Source: Methanomassiliicoccus luminyensis B10 (GTDB lineage Archaea; Thermoplasmatota; Thermoplasmata; Methanomassiliicoccales; Methanomassiliicoccaceae). From it: 64,000 bases of DNA. Where the stretch lies: NCBI RefSeq assembly GCF_000308215.1, contig NZ_CAJE01000015.1, forward strand, positions 1 to 64,000, in the 5' to 3' direction. Positions 1 to 9,628 of this stretch are shown here, piece after piece (positions within the stretch are counted from its first letter, which is position 1; each line of letters opens with the position of its first letter). Under the pieces are notes generated by a model. The model did no database searches. It was not told the DNA's origin and saw nothing but the letters and a program-made list of their open reading frames with translations. The translations under genes were made by a program, and so were the position numbers.

Positions 1-2
1 GC

Positions 3-854
3 TCAGCGGGAGCTTGTCCCGGCGAGCTCGGCGCTCAGTTCCCACAGCCGCTTCTGGTCCTCCTGATCATAGGACCGCCGGGAGGACCGGGCCTTCTTCC
101 GCCGCACATAATACCCGCCGGTGGCGCCTTCCACCTCCGGTGACGAGGCCAGGTATACCGTCGTCCTCGCCCCCTCCTCCGGGCCGATCATGATGGGGCG
201 GAGGAGGAGCATGACCGCGCCGAACCAGCCGCCCACACCCTTGGCGAAGTTGGTCCTGACTATGCCGGGATGGAGGCAGTTCGCGGTGACCCCCGTCCCC
301 TCCAGGCGGCGCGAGAGCTCGTAAGTGAACATGATGTTGGCCAACTTGGCCTGGGAATAGGCCCTCAGGGGATCGTACCCCCGCTCCAGCATGATGTCGT
401 CGAAGTGGATCCGCCCGAACACGTGAGCGACCGAGCTCACCGTCACCACTCTGGAGGGAGCGCTGGCCTTCAGCCGGCCCATAAGAAGGTCGGTCAGCAG
501 GAACGGGGCCAGGTGGTCCAGGGCGAAGGTATGCTCATACCCATCGGCGGTCAGCTCCCGTTTCCCGATGACCAGTCCGGCGTTGTTGACCAGTACGTCC
601 AACCGGTCGTACCGGTCCAGGAAGCGCGAGGCCAGGCCCCTCACCTCCTCCATGGAGGTGAGATCGGCCACCAGCGTGTCGGCGGTGCCGCCCCGGGATT
701 CTATCCCGCCCACTACCGTGCCCAGCCTGCCCTGGTCCCGGCCTACCAGGACCATGTGAGCCCCCATGCCGGCCAGCTCCACGGCCGCGGCCCTGCCGAT
801 CCCCGAGGTAGCCCCGGTCAGCAGCACCGTCTTTCCCGCCATCGGCTTATCCAT
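3..854 (-). CDS. SDR family NAD(P)-dependent oxidoreductase
   Basis: A classical short-chain dehydrogenase/reductase of about 283 residues, probably reducing or oxidising a carbonyl/alcohol with NAD(P)H. The N-terminal Rossmann glycine motif TGATSGIG follows directly after the start, NNAG lies near residue 90, and the catalytic YSQAK (Tyr-x-x-x-Lys) is preceded by a conserved Ser in VTVSS. The overall pattern resembles the retinol-dehydrogenase/WW-domain-oxidoreductase-like branch; substrate unknown. I start at the ATG at 854 rather than further upstream because GGGAGGG lies 5 nt before it and the upstream residues look non-coding. An AT-rich TATA-like stretch at about 911-927 fits a promoter. 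The gene ends 3 nt from the window edge, so its downstream neighbour is unseen. Confidence 0.85.
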   Translation of the reverse strand: MDKPMAGKTVLLTGATSGIGRAAAVELAGMGAHMVLVGRDQGRLGTVVGGIESRGGTADTLVADLTSMEEVRGLASRFLDRYDRLDVLVNNAGLVIGKRELTADGYEHTFALDHLAPFLLTDLLMGRLKASAPSRVVTVSSVAHVFGRIHFDDIMLERGYDPLRAYSQAKLANIMFTYELSRRLEGTGVTANCLHPGIVRTNFAKGVGGWFGAVMLLLRPIMIGPEEGARTTVYLASSPEVEGATGGYYVRRKKARSSRRSYDQEDQKRLWELSAELAGTSSR

Positions 855-1182
855 TGTCGCCCTCCCTTGCTTGCCGGTCGATCCGACCGTCCCCCATTTG
901 CTCCCTACGTTACATAATATACTATATGGGAACCCCGTAGGAAGACCCTCAAGGCTCCTCGGCACGGCCCCCGACGGCCGGCCCGCCCTCCTTTAGCAAA
1001 CGTTACAGAAACATCCAAGATACTATCATTTATCGACATATAGAACTGACTGGCTAATGATTTTTAATGAATATCAATTAGGATAACCAGATGAAAAATC
1101 ACTTCAAAGATAGGCGCGTCATTAGGTTTGCTCTGTCAGGCGGCATGCCGTGAGAGCGGCATAACCGACGACACGAGATGGG

Positions 1183-2538
1183 ATGGGTTTAGAAATGAAG
1201 TCTTTACCTAAATTAGCGATAGCTGTCCCGATAGCAGCGGTGCTGCTGCTGGGAGTGCTGCTGTCGTCCAATTTCGCGGCCGCTGCGGCCCCCACCCCCG
1301 AAGTAGGAAGGGTGACCGTATCTGGCCAAGAGATCCTGGTGGGCGGCCACAAGCCCGACGCGCCGTTCTTCGGCGTGGTGGACACGACCGTCCTCGCATT
1401 CGCAACTCAAGCTTACATCAACGGTGACAAGACCGTGGCCGGCAAGGGCTCGGTGTTCAACGCGCCGGATACGGGGACCCATGTCCCCGTGACGCCCAAC
1501 GACACTCCGGACGCGTTCTGGAACCAGTACTTCGCCCAGATGGCGCACTACGGCGTCAACCTGGTGCGCATCGGTCCCGGCGACAGCTGGGGTTCCGAGA
1601 TCCAGTACAATGCCTGGCTCAACCACCACGATGAGTACATGGACCTGATCGACTGCATGACATACTATGCTGAGGTCAACGGCGTGTACCTGGTGTTCGT
1701 GACCGGCGGCGTCCAGCACGAGACCCCCTTCGCCTACGGCGGTTCGGGCTCCGTGTTCGACCCCAAGTCCGAGGCCTTTGACAACTATGTCAAGTTCAGC
1801 CGCTCGATGATGACGTACCTGGACGACGAGAACATCGTCGCCTGGTACGATCTCTTCAACGAGCCGGACCACAACGGTGTCAACGAGGCTTACTGGCATG
1901 GCGACAAAGTCAAGTTCAACACCTGGGCCCGCGCCCTGGCCAGCGCCACCGCGGGCGCGTCGACGCACCCCCGGACGCTGGGTGTTGCTGGATACAGCAA
2001 CCTGTTCGGGTGGAGCCAGTCGGACTTCGATCTCTCCACCGGCAAGACCGGGTTCGAGATCGCGCACCGGCACTACTATGCCTCCGCCAACGACCCCAAG
2101 GTCTTCACCGAGCCTGAGCAGTGGGCCGACAACGACAACATGCCCCTGTACTGGGGAGAGCTTGCCAACAACGGCGAGTACCCCCTGAGCAGGTACACCT
2201 ACGGCGAAAAGACCATCTACGCCAACGGGGGGCAGGCCATTACCTCCATGGTACTGACCGGCACTTCCGATTACCCCTACAAGGGCGGCGTCGAGGCCAA
2301 GAACGTCGTAAGGGTCGACGACGGGCCTGTCAAGGTGAAGGTCCAGAACACTGATGCCAACGGCGCTTCCGCCAGCGGCGGCGTGTTCACCGGCGCCTCG
2401 TCCATCTATGGCGGGGCCTCCGCCGGCGCCATCGGCGCCTCCGGCGCTTCCGGCAGCTCTGTCATAGGCGCTCTCGGCCTGGCGGCCATGATCGGCCTGG
2501 TGATGTTCCTTTACTTCGACCGCCGCAGGCTTTGCTAA
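1183..2538 (+). CDS. Secreted, membrane-anchored GH5-like (clan GH-A) glycosidase homologue
   Basis: About 451 residues. A hydrophobic signal segment (residues 8-36) is followed by a domain that reads like a clan GH-A TIM barrel: FNEPD with Glu227 as the likely acid/base, HRHYY (His297) at the position of the usual H-x-Y, and YWGE with Glu326 as the likely nucleophile. A Gly/Ala/Ser-rich linker (about 395-430) and a C-terminal transmembrane helix ending in RRR would hold it outside the cell. Substrate unknown; a mannanase- or cellulase-like activity on host or community glycans, or self-glycan remodelling, are possibilities. It is a close paralogue of the gene at 4249, with long identical DNA tracts. 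An alternative start is the ATG at 1195. The 180 bp upstream is AT-rich and probably holds the promoter. Confidence 0.72.
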   Translation: MGLEMKSLPKLAIAVPIAAVLLLGVLLSSNFAAAAAPTPEVGRVTVSGQEILVGGHKPDAPFFGVVDTTVLAFATQAYINGDKTVAGKGSVFNAPDTGTHVPVTPNDTPDAFWNQYFAQMAHYGVNLVRIGPGDSWGSEIQYNAWLNHHDEYMDLIDCMTYYAEVNGVYLVFVTGGVQHETPFAYGGSGSVFDPKSEAFDNYVKFSRSMMTYLDDENIVAWYDLFNEPDHNGVNEAYWHGDKVKFNTWARALASATAGASTHPRTLGVAGYSNLFGWSQSDFDLSTGKTGFEIAHRHYYASANDPKVFTEPEQWADNDNMPLYWGELANNGEYPLSRYTYGEKTIYANGGQAITSMVLTGTSDYPYKGGVEAKNVVRVDDGPVKVKVQNTDANGASASGGVFTGASSIYGGASAGAIGASGASGSSVIGALGLAAMIGLVMFLYFDRRRLC

Positions 2539-2647
2539 GCTTGACGGGGCGAACCTCAAACCTCTTCCCCTGTTTTCTCTATTTCATCATCCTATTGGAC
2601 CAGTGACAACGGCACCCTGTCTCGACGGGGGCCATGATTCTGTGCGT

Positions 2648-4003
<1,356 letters not shown>

Positions 4004-4086
4004 TCGACACCTGCTAGGTCTATTGAAGCCGCATGCGAATGAACCTTTGCCGTGGTTATCCGAAACCGGCATTTTCCGGCCCGATA

Positions 4087-4181
4087 TTATCTAGAAGGAT
4101 AATTTATGCGATTTTTCCAGCCAGCATGATATTGTTATCTTTTTCGAGATAAAATCCAGTATGCACTATTATTCTAGATAA
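4087..4181. promoter_or_regulatory. Repeated TTATC/GATAA dyads upstream of second glycosidase gene
   Basis: Three short imperfect dyads lie in the AT-rich region before the gene at 4249: TTATC-6 nt-GATAA at 4087-4102, TTATCT-6 nt-AGATAA at 4135-4152, and a related TTATTCTAGATAA at 4169-4181. The spacing between centres is roughly 49 and 31 nt. They could be binding sites for a regulator of the glycosidase or of the divergent RibA-type gene, whose start lies about 90 nt away. AT-rich archaeal promoters can produce such patterns by chance. Confidence 0.35.
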
Positions 4182-4248
4182 CTGGAAAGATACCGCTTTT
4201 TACCATGCCTCTCGGTCTCCGAATGCTCTGTTTCGAGAGGTAATTTGG

Positions 4249-5838
4249 ATGGGTAGCAACACAACAAAGCTAGTAGTGATTTTGTCAGCCCTTGCGCTGC
4301 TACTACCCGGAGCTGTCATTTTGTTCGAGACCGATGGGGTCTCGGCGGCTCCAGCCTACGGACGGATCTCGGTATCCGGTTCCGACTTGACTGTCAACGG
4401 CGACGCTTCCGCCCAGTTTTTTGGTGTGGTCGATACCACTGCTCTTCAATTCGCGATCATGGCGTACATCAACGGTGACATGACCGTCGCCGGAAAGACC
4501 TCGGTGTTCAACGGGCCCGATACGGGCGGGGACATGCGAATGTCCCAGAACGCCAACGCCGAGGAGTTCTGGCACCAGTACTTCGCCCTGCTCGCCTACT
4601 ACGATTGCAACATCGTGAGGATCGGCGCTGGCGACACCTGGGGCACCGAGCTGCAGTACCAGGCCTGGCTGTATCACCATGACGAGTACATGAACCTGCT
4701 CAAGATCATGCTCGACGAAGCGTACGAGCATGGCGTGTGGGTGGTCCTGGTGCTCGCCGGTTCCCAGGGGGAATCGAACGCTCCCTACGGCTTCGGCGGT
4801 TCCGGCTCGGCCTTCGTGGCCGGCTCCAGCGCGTTCAACCGCTATGTCGAGTACTGCCGCGACGTTATGGGCGCTTTCGAGTACCATGACGCCCTGGGGT
4901 TCTACGACATGTGGAACGAGCCTGACCACAACATCGTCAACCAGAACTACTGGAAGAACGACAAGGTCAAGTTCAACACCTGGGCCAAGGCGGTCGCTGC
5001 GGCGACCGCCGGCGCGTCCACTCACCCCAGGACCATGGGGGTCGCCGGCTACGGCACCCTGTTCGGGTGGAGCCAGTCGGACTTCGATCTCTCCACCGGC
5101 AAGACCGGGTTCGAGATCGCCCACCGGCACTTCTATGCCCAGGCGGACGACGCGTACCTGTTCACCGACCCCGAGCAGTGGGCCGCCAATGACAACCTGC
5201 CCCTGTTCTGGGGAGAGCTGGCCAAGAACAACGTGTATCCCCTGGTAAGGTGGACGTTCGGCGAGAACACCATCTACGCCAACGGCGGGCAGGCCATCAC
5301 CTCCATGGTGCTGACCGGCACGACCAACTACCCGTACCGGGGAGGCACCCTGCCAGACCCAGTAAACCCTCCGGCCACGCCGGATCCGGCCGACCCGGAG
5401 CTGCCGCCCCTCGTGATAGCCATCACGCCTCCTGTGCAGGAGGTGTCGTACGGGGACGAGTATGTTTCCACTGTGACCGTCAGCGACACGGCGACCGTGA
5501 GCGTCACATACGACGCTCCCTTCCTGAGCTATGATCAACAGAGCCATACGCTCTCGGGAACGCCGGGCCAAGACGAGGTGGGGACATACAACATAAGCGT
5601 CACGGCGACGGCGTCGGACGGCAGGACGACCACCCAGGAATACCACTTGATAGTATCGGCCGGCGATGAACCGACCGATTCGGTCAACGTGACGGTCGTG
5701 CCGACCGTTTCCAACGCCGGGTACGTCCTGGGCGGGGGGTCCGGCTCGGCCTTCCTGACCCTCGTCATGGTCGGACTGGTGCTGTCGGCCTTGGGATGCA
5801 TACACATCTTCGGCGGAGCATACCGCCGCAAGAGGTGA
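4249..5838 (+). CDS. Secreted GH5-like glycosidase homologue with Ig-like domain and membrane anchor
   Basis: About 529 residues, paralogous to the protein encoded at 1183. Signal segment residues 7-34; clan GH-A-like barrel to about residue 365 with WNEPD (Glu224, acid/base), HRHFY (His294) and FWGE (Glu323, nucleophile). A proline-rich hinge (PDPVNPPATPDPADPELPP) leads to one putative Ig/cadherin-like beta-sandwich (about 388-475; the TYNISVTATASDG pattern is typical of He_PIG-type domains). A C-terminal transmembrane helix ends in RRKR. Domain order therefore is secretion signal, enzyme, spacer domain, anchor. The ATG has GAGAGGT 7 nt upstream. The Ig module is absent from the paralogue, so the two differ in how they present the catalytic domain. 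Confidence 0.72.
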   Translation: MGSNTTKLVVILSALALLLPGAVILFETDGVSAAPAYGRISVSGSDLTVNGDASAQFFGVVDTTALQFAIMAYINGDMTVAGKTSVFNGPDTGGDMRMSQNANAEEFWHQYFALLAYYDCNIVRIGAGDTWGTELQYQAWLYHHDEYMNLLKIMLDEAYEHGVWVVLVLAGSQGESNAPYGFGGSGSAFVAGSSAFNRYVEYCRDVMGAFEYHDALGFYDMWNEPDHNIVNQNYWKNDKVKFNTWAKAVAAATAGASTHPRTMGVAGYGTLFGWSQSDFDLSTGKTGFEIAHRHFYAQADDAYLFTDPEQWAANDNLPLFWGELAKNNVYPLVRWTFGENTIYANGGQAITSMVLTGTTNYPYRGGTLPDPVNPPATPDPADPELPPLVIAITPPVQEVSYGDEYVSTVTVSDTATVSVTYDAPFLSYDQQSHTLSGTPGQDEVGTYNISVTATASDGRTTTQEYHLIVSAGDEPTDSVNVTVVPTVSNAGYVLGGGSGSAFLTLVMVGLVLSALGCIHIFGGAYRRKR

Positions 5839-5872
5839 GCTCCGGACAAGCTCCGTTCAAACCTCTTAACCA

Positions 5873-5890
5873 ATCCTCTTTTTCTTCTCT
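5873..5890. terminator. Probable T-rich bidirectional terminator
   Basis: The 51 nt between the convergent genes ending at 5838 and 5890 end in CCTCTTTTTCTTCTCT on the plus strand. A pyrimidine/T-rich tract just after a stop codon is a typical intrinsic termination signal in archaea. Confidence 0.4.
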
Positions 5891-6246
5891 CAGCAGGTCA
5901 GGTGAAGTATCGCCACGAACCGCCTGCTCTCGCGGTTCATGATCTCGATGGCGTCCGAGGTCGACCTGACCACCAGATCGTACCTCTCCAGGACGGCCTT
6001 TGCCTGGGGGGTGAGGGGCATCATGCTCTTGTAGCCCGCGCCCACGATGACCACCTCCGGCCGCTCCCCGTCCAGGAACCCCAGCTCCCTTTCCGACAGG
6101 GGAGTGTGGAAATAGTCGGACCGGTAGTCCAGAGAAAGCTCGGTGGGGCGCTCCGTGACGCTTCCGTCCACGTGGACGATGACGTCCTTGACGTACTTCC
6201 TGCCGCCGACCCGGACCCATCCGAAATAACCATCCGCGCCGTCCAT
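5890..6246 (-). CDS. Mth938/NDUFAF3-like domain protein (DUF498)
   Basis: About 118 residues with the compact alpha/beta fold pattern of the MTH938/DUF498 family: YFGWVRVGGRKYVKDVIVH at the N-terminus, PEVVIVGAGYKSMMPL in the middle and the closing VAILHLTC. In this family the protein begins with a short strand and then 'I/V-x-G-K-x-Y', so ATG 6246 fits better than the longer reading frame starting at 6363. Archaeal members are of unknown biochemical role; the eukaryotic relative NDUFAF3 is an assembly factor for complex I. It is convergent with the glycosidase gene and divergent from the DUF116 gene, giving no operon partner. Confidence 0.7.
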   Translation of the reverse strand: MDGADGYFGWVRVGGRKYVKDVIVHVDGSVTERPTELSLDYRSDYFHTPLSERELGFLDGERPEVVIVGAGYKSMMPLTPQAKAVLERYDLVVRSTSDAIEIMNRESRRFVAILHLTC

Positions 6247-6413
6247 CTCGAGGGCCTTGATGGTCCCGGGGCGGGAATAAGGTTGCTGTAAGACCTTCCG
6301 CGGTTCTGGGCTTTGAGAGGCGGATCGGGCGATCGGGGGCGCCCTGACCCTACGAGGATACACGGGGGCTCAATGGGCTTACTATTTGTAGGAGCCCATC
6401 TTATGGGTTGGCA

Positions 6414-7142
6414 ATGCTCATCGATTCCCCCTCATGGAACGAGGCCATGAGGTTGATCGGCGAAGCCGCCATACTGCTCCTGCTTTTCCTGGTGGCGTTC
6501 AGCCTCACGCTGGTACTTCTCACGGTAGTTTCCATCAAGATGGGGAAGTTCATCTTCCCCCGCCTGCTCAAGCCTGGCCTGCTGATGATGGAGGGATTGG
6601 TGAGGGCCATCTGGAAACTTCTGGGGATCGACGACAAGGAGCTGACCGCGTTCTCCATACGCCTGCACAACATGATGATGAAGAAGAGGTTCGAGGCGGT
6701 GCCACCGGAAAAGCGGGCCATCTTCCTGCCCCAGTGCCTGCGCTCCAAGGAGTGCCCCGCTCATCTCAGCGACGAGGGCCTCATCTGCATGAAGTGCGGC
6801 CGGTGCGATATTGGCCCGAACATCGATGAGGTGCGGGCGGACGGCACCAAGGTGTTCATAGTCCCCGGTTCCACCTTCATCAAGAGGATGGTCAAGAGGT
6901 ACCGGCCGGAAGCGATCGTGGGCGTGGGGTGCCTGATGGAGGTCAAAGAGGGACTGGAGATGTGCGACCGCATGGGCGTGGTGGCGATGGGATTCGTCAC
7001 CCTGCGGGACGGGTGCGTGGAGACGGCCATGGACTGGGGCGACTTCAAGGACATGATGACCGGGAAGATCACCCCCCTCAAGCTTGCCAACCTCATCGAG
7101 CTGCCCGGGGAATGCAAGGTCCCCGAACCGACGATGAAGTAA
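6414..7142 (+). CDS. DUF116 family membrane-anchored cysteine protein
   Basis: About 242 residues: an N-terminal transmembrane helix (about residues 14-36), an amphipathic segment, and a cysteine-rich soluble domain with FLPQCLRSKECPA, CMKCGRCDIG, VGVGCLMEV and a final GECKVP. This cysteine pattern is typical of DUF116 proteins, which occur in anaerobic archaea and bacteria and are suspected metal or Fe-S binders; the function is unknown. Start choice is unclear: TTG at 6408 and ATG at 6414 are in frame, while the best Shine-Dalgarno (AGGAG at 6390) is spaced for an out-of-frame ATG at 6403. Confidence 0.7.
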   Translation: MLIDSPSWNEAMRLIGEAAILLLLFLVAFSLTLVLLTVVSIKMGKFIFPRLLKPGLLMMEGLVRAIWKLLGIDDKELTAFSIRLHNMMMKKRFEAVPPEKRAIFLPQCLRSKECPAHLSDEGLICMKCGRCDIGPNIDEVRADGTKVFIVPGSTFIKRMVKRYRPEAIVGVGCLMEVKEGLEMCDRMGVVAMGFVTLRDGCVETAMDWGDFKDMMTGKITPLKLANLIELPGECKVPEPTMK

Positions 7143-7149
7143 GGCGGCC

Positions 7150-7620
7150 TCAGGCCGGCGTCCTTGACCGGCAGTACCTCCTGACAGAGGGCAACATCAG
7201 CAGGATGAACATCAGCACCCCCAGGACCACAGTGAAGTACGTGGGCGGGGAGAGTTCGATGTCATATATGAAGTGCTCCACGAGGAGCCACACCAGCAGG
7301 ATGCCCAGCATCACCAGGGTGCCCTGCCAGGCCCAATGGATGCCCCCGGCCTTGCTTATCTCCCCGAGGAACAGCTGCTCCCGGGTCCACAGGCCATATG
7401 ACAAGGCTATCGGCGTGATCCCGTAGATCACGAACAGGAACAGGCCGACCAGAAAGTAGTTGTGGAACGGTATCCTGTCCAGGTACTCGGTCGGCAGGCC
7501 CAGCAGGGCGCCCGACGGGCTGATCATCAGCGCGAGGCCGCTCAGCACACCCATTATCCCGAACACCATCAACAGCGCGCTCAGTGCGGTCGCGCCCAGC
7601 GGACGTTTTCCCCCATCCAT
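7150..7620 (-). CDS. Small integral membrane protein, four predicted helices
   Basis: About 156 residues, with four hydrophobic segments (about residues 11-33, 53-75, 98-118 and 127-145) and a basic C-terminus (RRYCRSR). No catalytic motif is visible and I do not recognise the family with certainty. ATG 7620 is preferred over ATG 7626 because TGAGGTGA lies 6 nt before 7620 and directly abuts 7626. It is convergent with the DUF116 gene (7 nt between stops). Confidence 0.55.
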   Translation of the reverse strand: MDGGKRPLGATALSALLMVFGIMGVLSGLALMISPSGALLGLPTEYLDRIPFHNYFLVGLFLFVIYGITPIALSYGLWTREQLFLGEISKAGGIHWAWQGTLVMLGILLVWLLVEHFIYDIELSPPTYFTVVLGVLMFILLMLPSVRRYCRSRTPA

Positions 7621-7737
7621 TGTCATTCACCTCAGGCAGTCAGGCCACAGCGGGCATTTCTGACGCCCTGGATGGATTTCTACCTGGAAATAATTATCTC
7701 CGCTCATCATGTGGAAAAAAATAGAGGAGGGGGGGCC

Positions 7738-8643
7738 TCAGCGCTGCTGGACCACCTGCTGCTCGGGGCCGCGGGGGTCGGGCCCCGTTACCGTGGGGTT
7801 GTCGGGATAAGAGGACCATTCGGTGAAGGATCCCTCATAGATCCTGACGTCGGGATATCCGAGGTACCACTTGAAGAGGTTGAACTCGTTGGTGGCCTCC
7901 CTCCCCGTCCCGCAGGAGCAGATGATGGACCGGTCCGGGGTGGCCTCGACCTTGCCGATGATCTCCTGGATCTCCCCGTCGGGCTTGAGCTCGCGAGGGT
8001 TGTCCTTGCTCATCAGGGAGGCCCAGGGCAGGCTGATCGCGCCGGGTATGTGCCCTGCCTTCGGCCAGGCCCCCTTCCCCTCGTATACCGCGGCAGGCCT
8101 CGCATCCAGCAGGAGGACGTTGTCGTCGTCCTTGGTCCGCTTGAACTCGTCGTACCCGACGTAGAACTCCTTCATCTCCCTGCCGCGGAAGTCGCCCTCC
8201 TTGATCCGGGGGAACTGCTGGGTCGTCTGCCCCCCGTTGGCCTTCCATTTCTCCAGGCCGCCGTCCAGGATGAGCGCCTTGTCGTGGCCGCTCCGGGTCA
8301 GCCCGTACGCCATCATGGTCTGCTCGAGCCCGTCCCCCCATCCCTTGGAGGGACCCTTGCAGGAGTATACCAGCACCGGCCGGTCCATGGTGACCCCCAC
8401 CCGGTTGAAGTAGGGAGCGACCGCCTCCGGGGGCATGAACTGCCCCGGCAGGCCTCCCAAGGACGACCTCAGGAACTCCTGGTCCAGGTGCGCGGCCCCC
8501 GGGAGATGCTCGACGATGTAATCATGGATGTTGGGCTGGACGTCCAGAATGGCCATGTCGTCGTTCAGGTGGCCCTTCAGCCACTCGGTGTCCACCCACT
8601 TCACGCTCGAATTTCTTTGGGGATAGGGATAGTTCTTCTCCAT
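7738..8643 (-). CDS. Two-domain rhodanese (thiosulfate/3-mercaptopyruvate sulfurtransferase type)
   Basis: About 301 residues carrying two rhodanese domains. The first (about 15-135) contains LVYSCKGPSKGW; the second (about 155-285) contains the active-site loop CSCGTGRE with the catalytic Cys that carries the persulfide. Both domains keep a Cys at the loop position, whereas in many tandem rhodaneses the N-terminal one is inactive. It would transfer sulfane sulfur to cyanide or, physiologically, to thiol or cofactor acceptors. ATG 8643 follows GAGG by about 8 nt. Monocistronic by position. Confidence 0.85.
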   Translation of the reverse strand: MEKNYPYPQRNSSVKWVDTEWLKGHLNDDMAILDVQPNIHDYIVEHLPGAAHLDQEFLRSSLGGLPGQFMPPEAVAPYFNRVGVTMDRPVLVYSCKGPSKGWGDGLEQTMMAYGLTRSGHDKALILDGGLEKWKANGGQTTQQFPRIKEGDFRGREMKEFYVGYDEFKRTKDDDNVLLLDARPAAVYEGKGAWPKAGHIPGAISLPWASLMSKDNPRELKPDGEIQEIIGKVEATPDRSIICSCGTGREATNEFNLFKWYLGYPDVRIYEGSFTEWSSYPDNPTVTGPDPRGPEQQVVQQR

Positions 8644-8779
8644 ATGCAATCCTCATCTATTGTTAGGGGACCCATCCAATTTAATGATGATTGACCATGA
8701 AAGAAGCGGCGAGTGGCTCTAGTTCGTCCCGTTCATTATTAACTCAGAACGCCCATGAAGTTCCTGAGAGGGACAGGAC

Positions 8780-9484
8780 GTGGCCACCAGGAAGATCATC
8801 AAGATAGATGAAGCGAAATGCACCGGGTGCGGCCAGTGCGTGGACGCCTGCGCGGAGGGAGCCATCGAAATCAGGGGGGGCAAGGCCAAGGTCATCAAGG
8901 ACATGTACTGCGACGGCCTGGGCGCCTGCCTCGGCGAATGCCCGGAGGGCGCGCTGTCCATCGAGGAAAGGGAAGCTGAAGCGTTCGACGAGGAGGCCGC
9001 CAAGCGGCACGTCTCCGGGAGCAGGCGGCCGGAGCAGTGCGGCTGCCCCTCCGCGGCGCCCATGGTGCTCCGTCCCGCGGACGAGCCTTCCGCTCCCGCC
9101 GGGGAGGGTTCCGAGCTGAGCAATTGGCCCATCCAGATGAGGTTGGTCTCCCCCGGCGCCCCGTACTTCAAAGGGGCGCGCCTTCTCCTGGCCGGCGACT
9201 GCACCGCCTTTGCCTTCGCCGCGTTCCACCGGGACTTCATCAAGGGGCGGGTCACCGTCATCGGGTGCCCCAAGCTGGACGACCAGGGGGAGTTCGTCGA
9301 GAAGCTGTCCTCCATCCTCTCCGAGAACGGCATCAGGGACATCGCTCTCGTGCACATGGAGGTGCCCTGCTGCGGACAGATGAAGCGGCTGGTGTCCGAG
9401 GCGGTGAAGAGGGCAGGCGCCCAAGTGCCGGTGAAGAGCTATACTGTCAGGAGGAACGGCGAGCTCGTAGAGGACGCCGCGTAG
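8780..9484 (+). CDS. 4Fe-4S ferredoxin-domain protein with C-terminal extension
   Basis: About 234 residues. The N-terminal part holds two ferredoxin motifs: CTGCGQCVDAC (residues 14-24) and CDGLGACLGECPEGAL, the second with a widened first spacing. A Gly/Pro/Ala-rich hinge includes CGCPSAAP, and the C-terminal half contains GDCTAFAF, VIGCPKL and EVPCCGQM, suggesting extra metal or thiol sites. This layout is common in methanogens and clostridia as an electron-transfer or sensor protein of unknown partner. Start is GTG with GAGAGGGACAGG just upstream. Stop is TAG, one of the few in this window. Confidence 0.78.
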   Translation: MATRKIIKIDEAKCTGCGQCVDACAEGAIEIRGGKAKVIKDMYCDGLGACLGECPEGALSIEEREAEAFDEEAAKRHVSGSRRPEQCGCPSAAPMVLRPADEPSAPAGEGSELSNWPIQMRLVSPGAPYFKGARLLLAGDCTAFAFAAFHRDFIKGRVTVIGCPKLDDQGEFVEKLSSILSENGIRDIALVHMEVPCCGQMKRLVSEAVKRAGAQVPVKSYTVRRNGELVEDAA

Positions 9485-9503
9485 GGCGATCTCCACCAAA
9501 TTA

Positions 9504-9538
9504 TCCAATATCTGGACATTGTTGGATTATACCTCCAA
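9504..9538. promoter_or_regulatory. Two imperfect TCCA/TGGA dyads upstream of the ADH promoter
   Basis: TCCA-5 nt-TGGA at 9504-9516 and TTGGA-7 nt-TCCAA at 9522-9538 share half-site sequence with the perfect palindrome at 9592. They sit upstream of the TATA-like element at 9562-9568, where an activator or a cooperatively bound repressor could contact DNA. Confidence 0.4.
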
Positions 9539-9561
9539 TCGTGATTTCCCCTAAGCAATCG

Positions 9562-9568
9562 ATATATA
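9562..9568 (+). promoter_or_regulatory. TATA box of the alcohol dehydrogenase gene
   Basis: ATATATA lies about 27 nt upstream of the palindrome and about 64 nt before the ATG at 9629. Archaeal transcription starts 22-27 nt downstream of the box centre, which puts the start at about 9590. Confidence 0.5.
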
Positions 9569-9591
9569 CTCTTCCATTCTTTCGATGGAAT

Positions 9592-9614
9592 TGGTTGGAT
9601 GATACATCCAACCA
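9592..9614. promoter_or_regulatory. Perfect hyphenated palindrome, likely operator
   Basis: TGGTTGGATG and its exact reverse complement are separated by only ATA, a 10-bp perfect dyad. It lies at the predicted transcription start and just before the ribosome-binding site of the alcohol dehydrogenase gene, where a bound repressor would block transcription. The half-site core TTGGA recurs upstream at 9522. A short RNA hairpin acting on translation is the alternative. Confidence 0.55.
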
Positions 9615-9628
9615 GAGGAATGAAGGGA

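Noticed and set aside
1091-1153. 20-codon frame before the first glycosidase gene
   Set aside because: Weak ribosome-binding site, no composition signal and no relation to the downstream gene.
1213-2559. Long antisense frame over the first glycosidase gene
   Set aside because: GC-rich codon bias creates long open antisense frames; its composition (Gly, Val, His rich) is not protein-like, and the sense protein has clear motifs.
6403-6450. Short ATG frame with good Shine-Dalgarno before the DUF116 gene
   Set aside because: It encodes about 15 residues without any pattern and overlaps the DUF116 start; the spacing may be accidental.
7462-8694. 410-codon plus-strand frame over the rhodanese gene
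   Set aside because: Shadow of the minus-strand rhodanese; no domain pattern.
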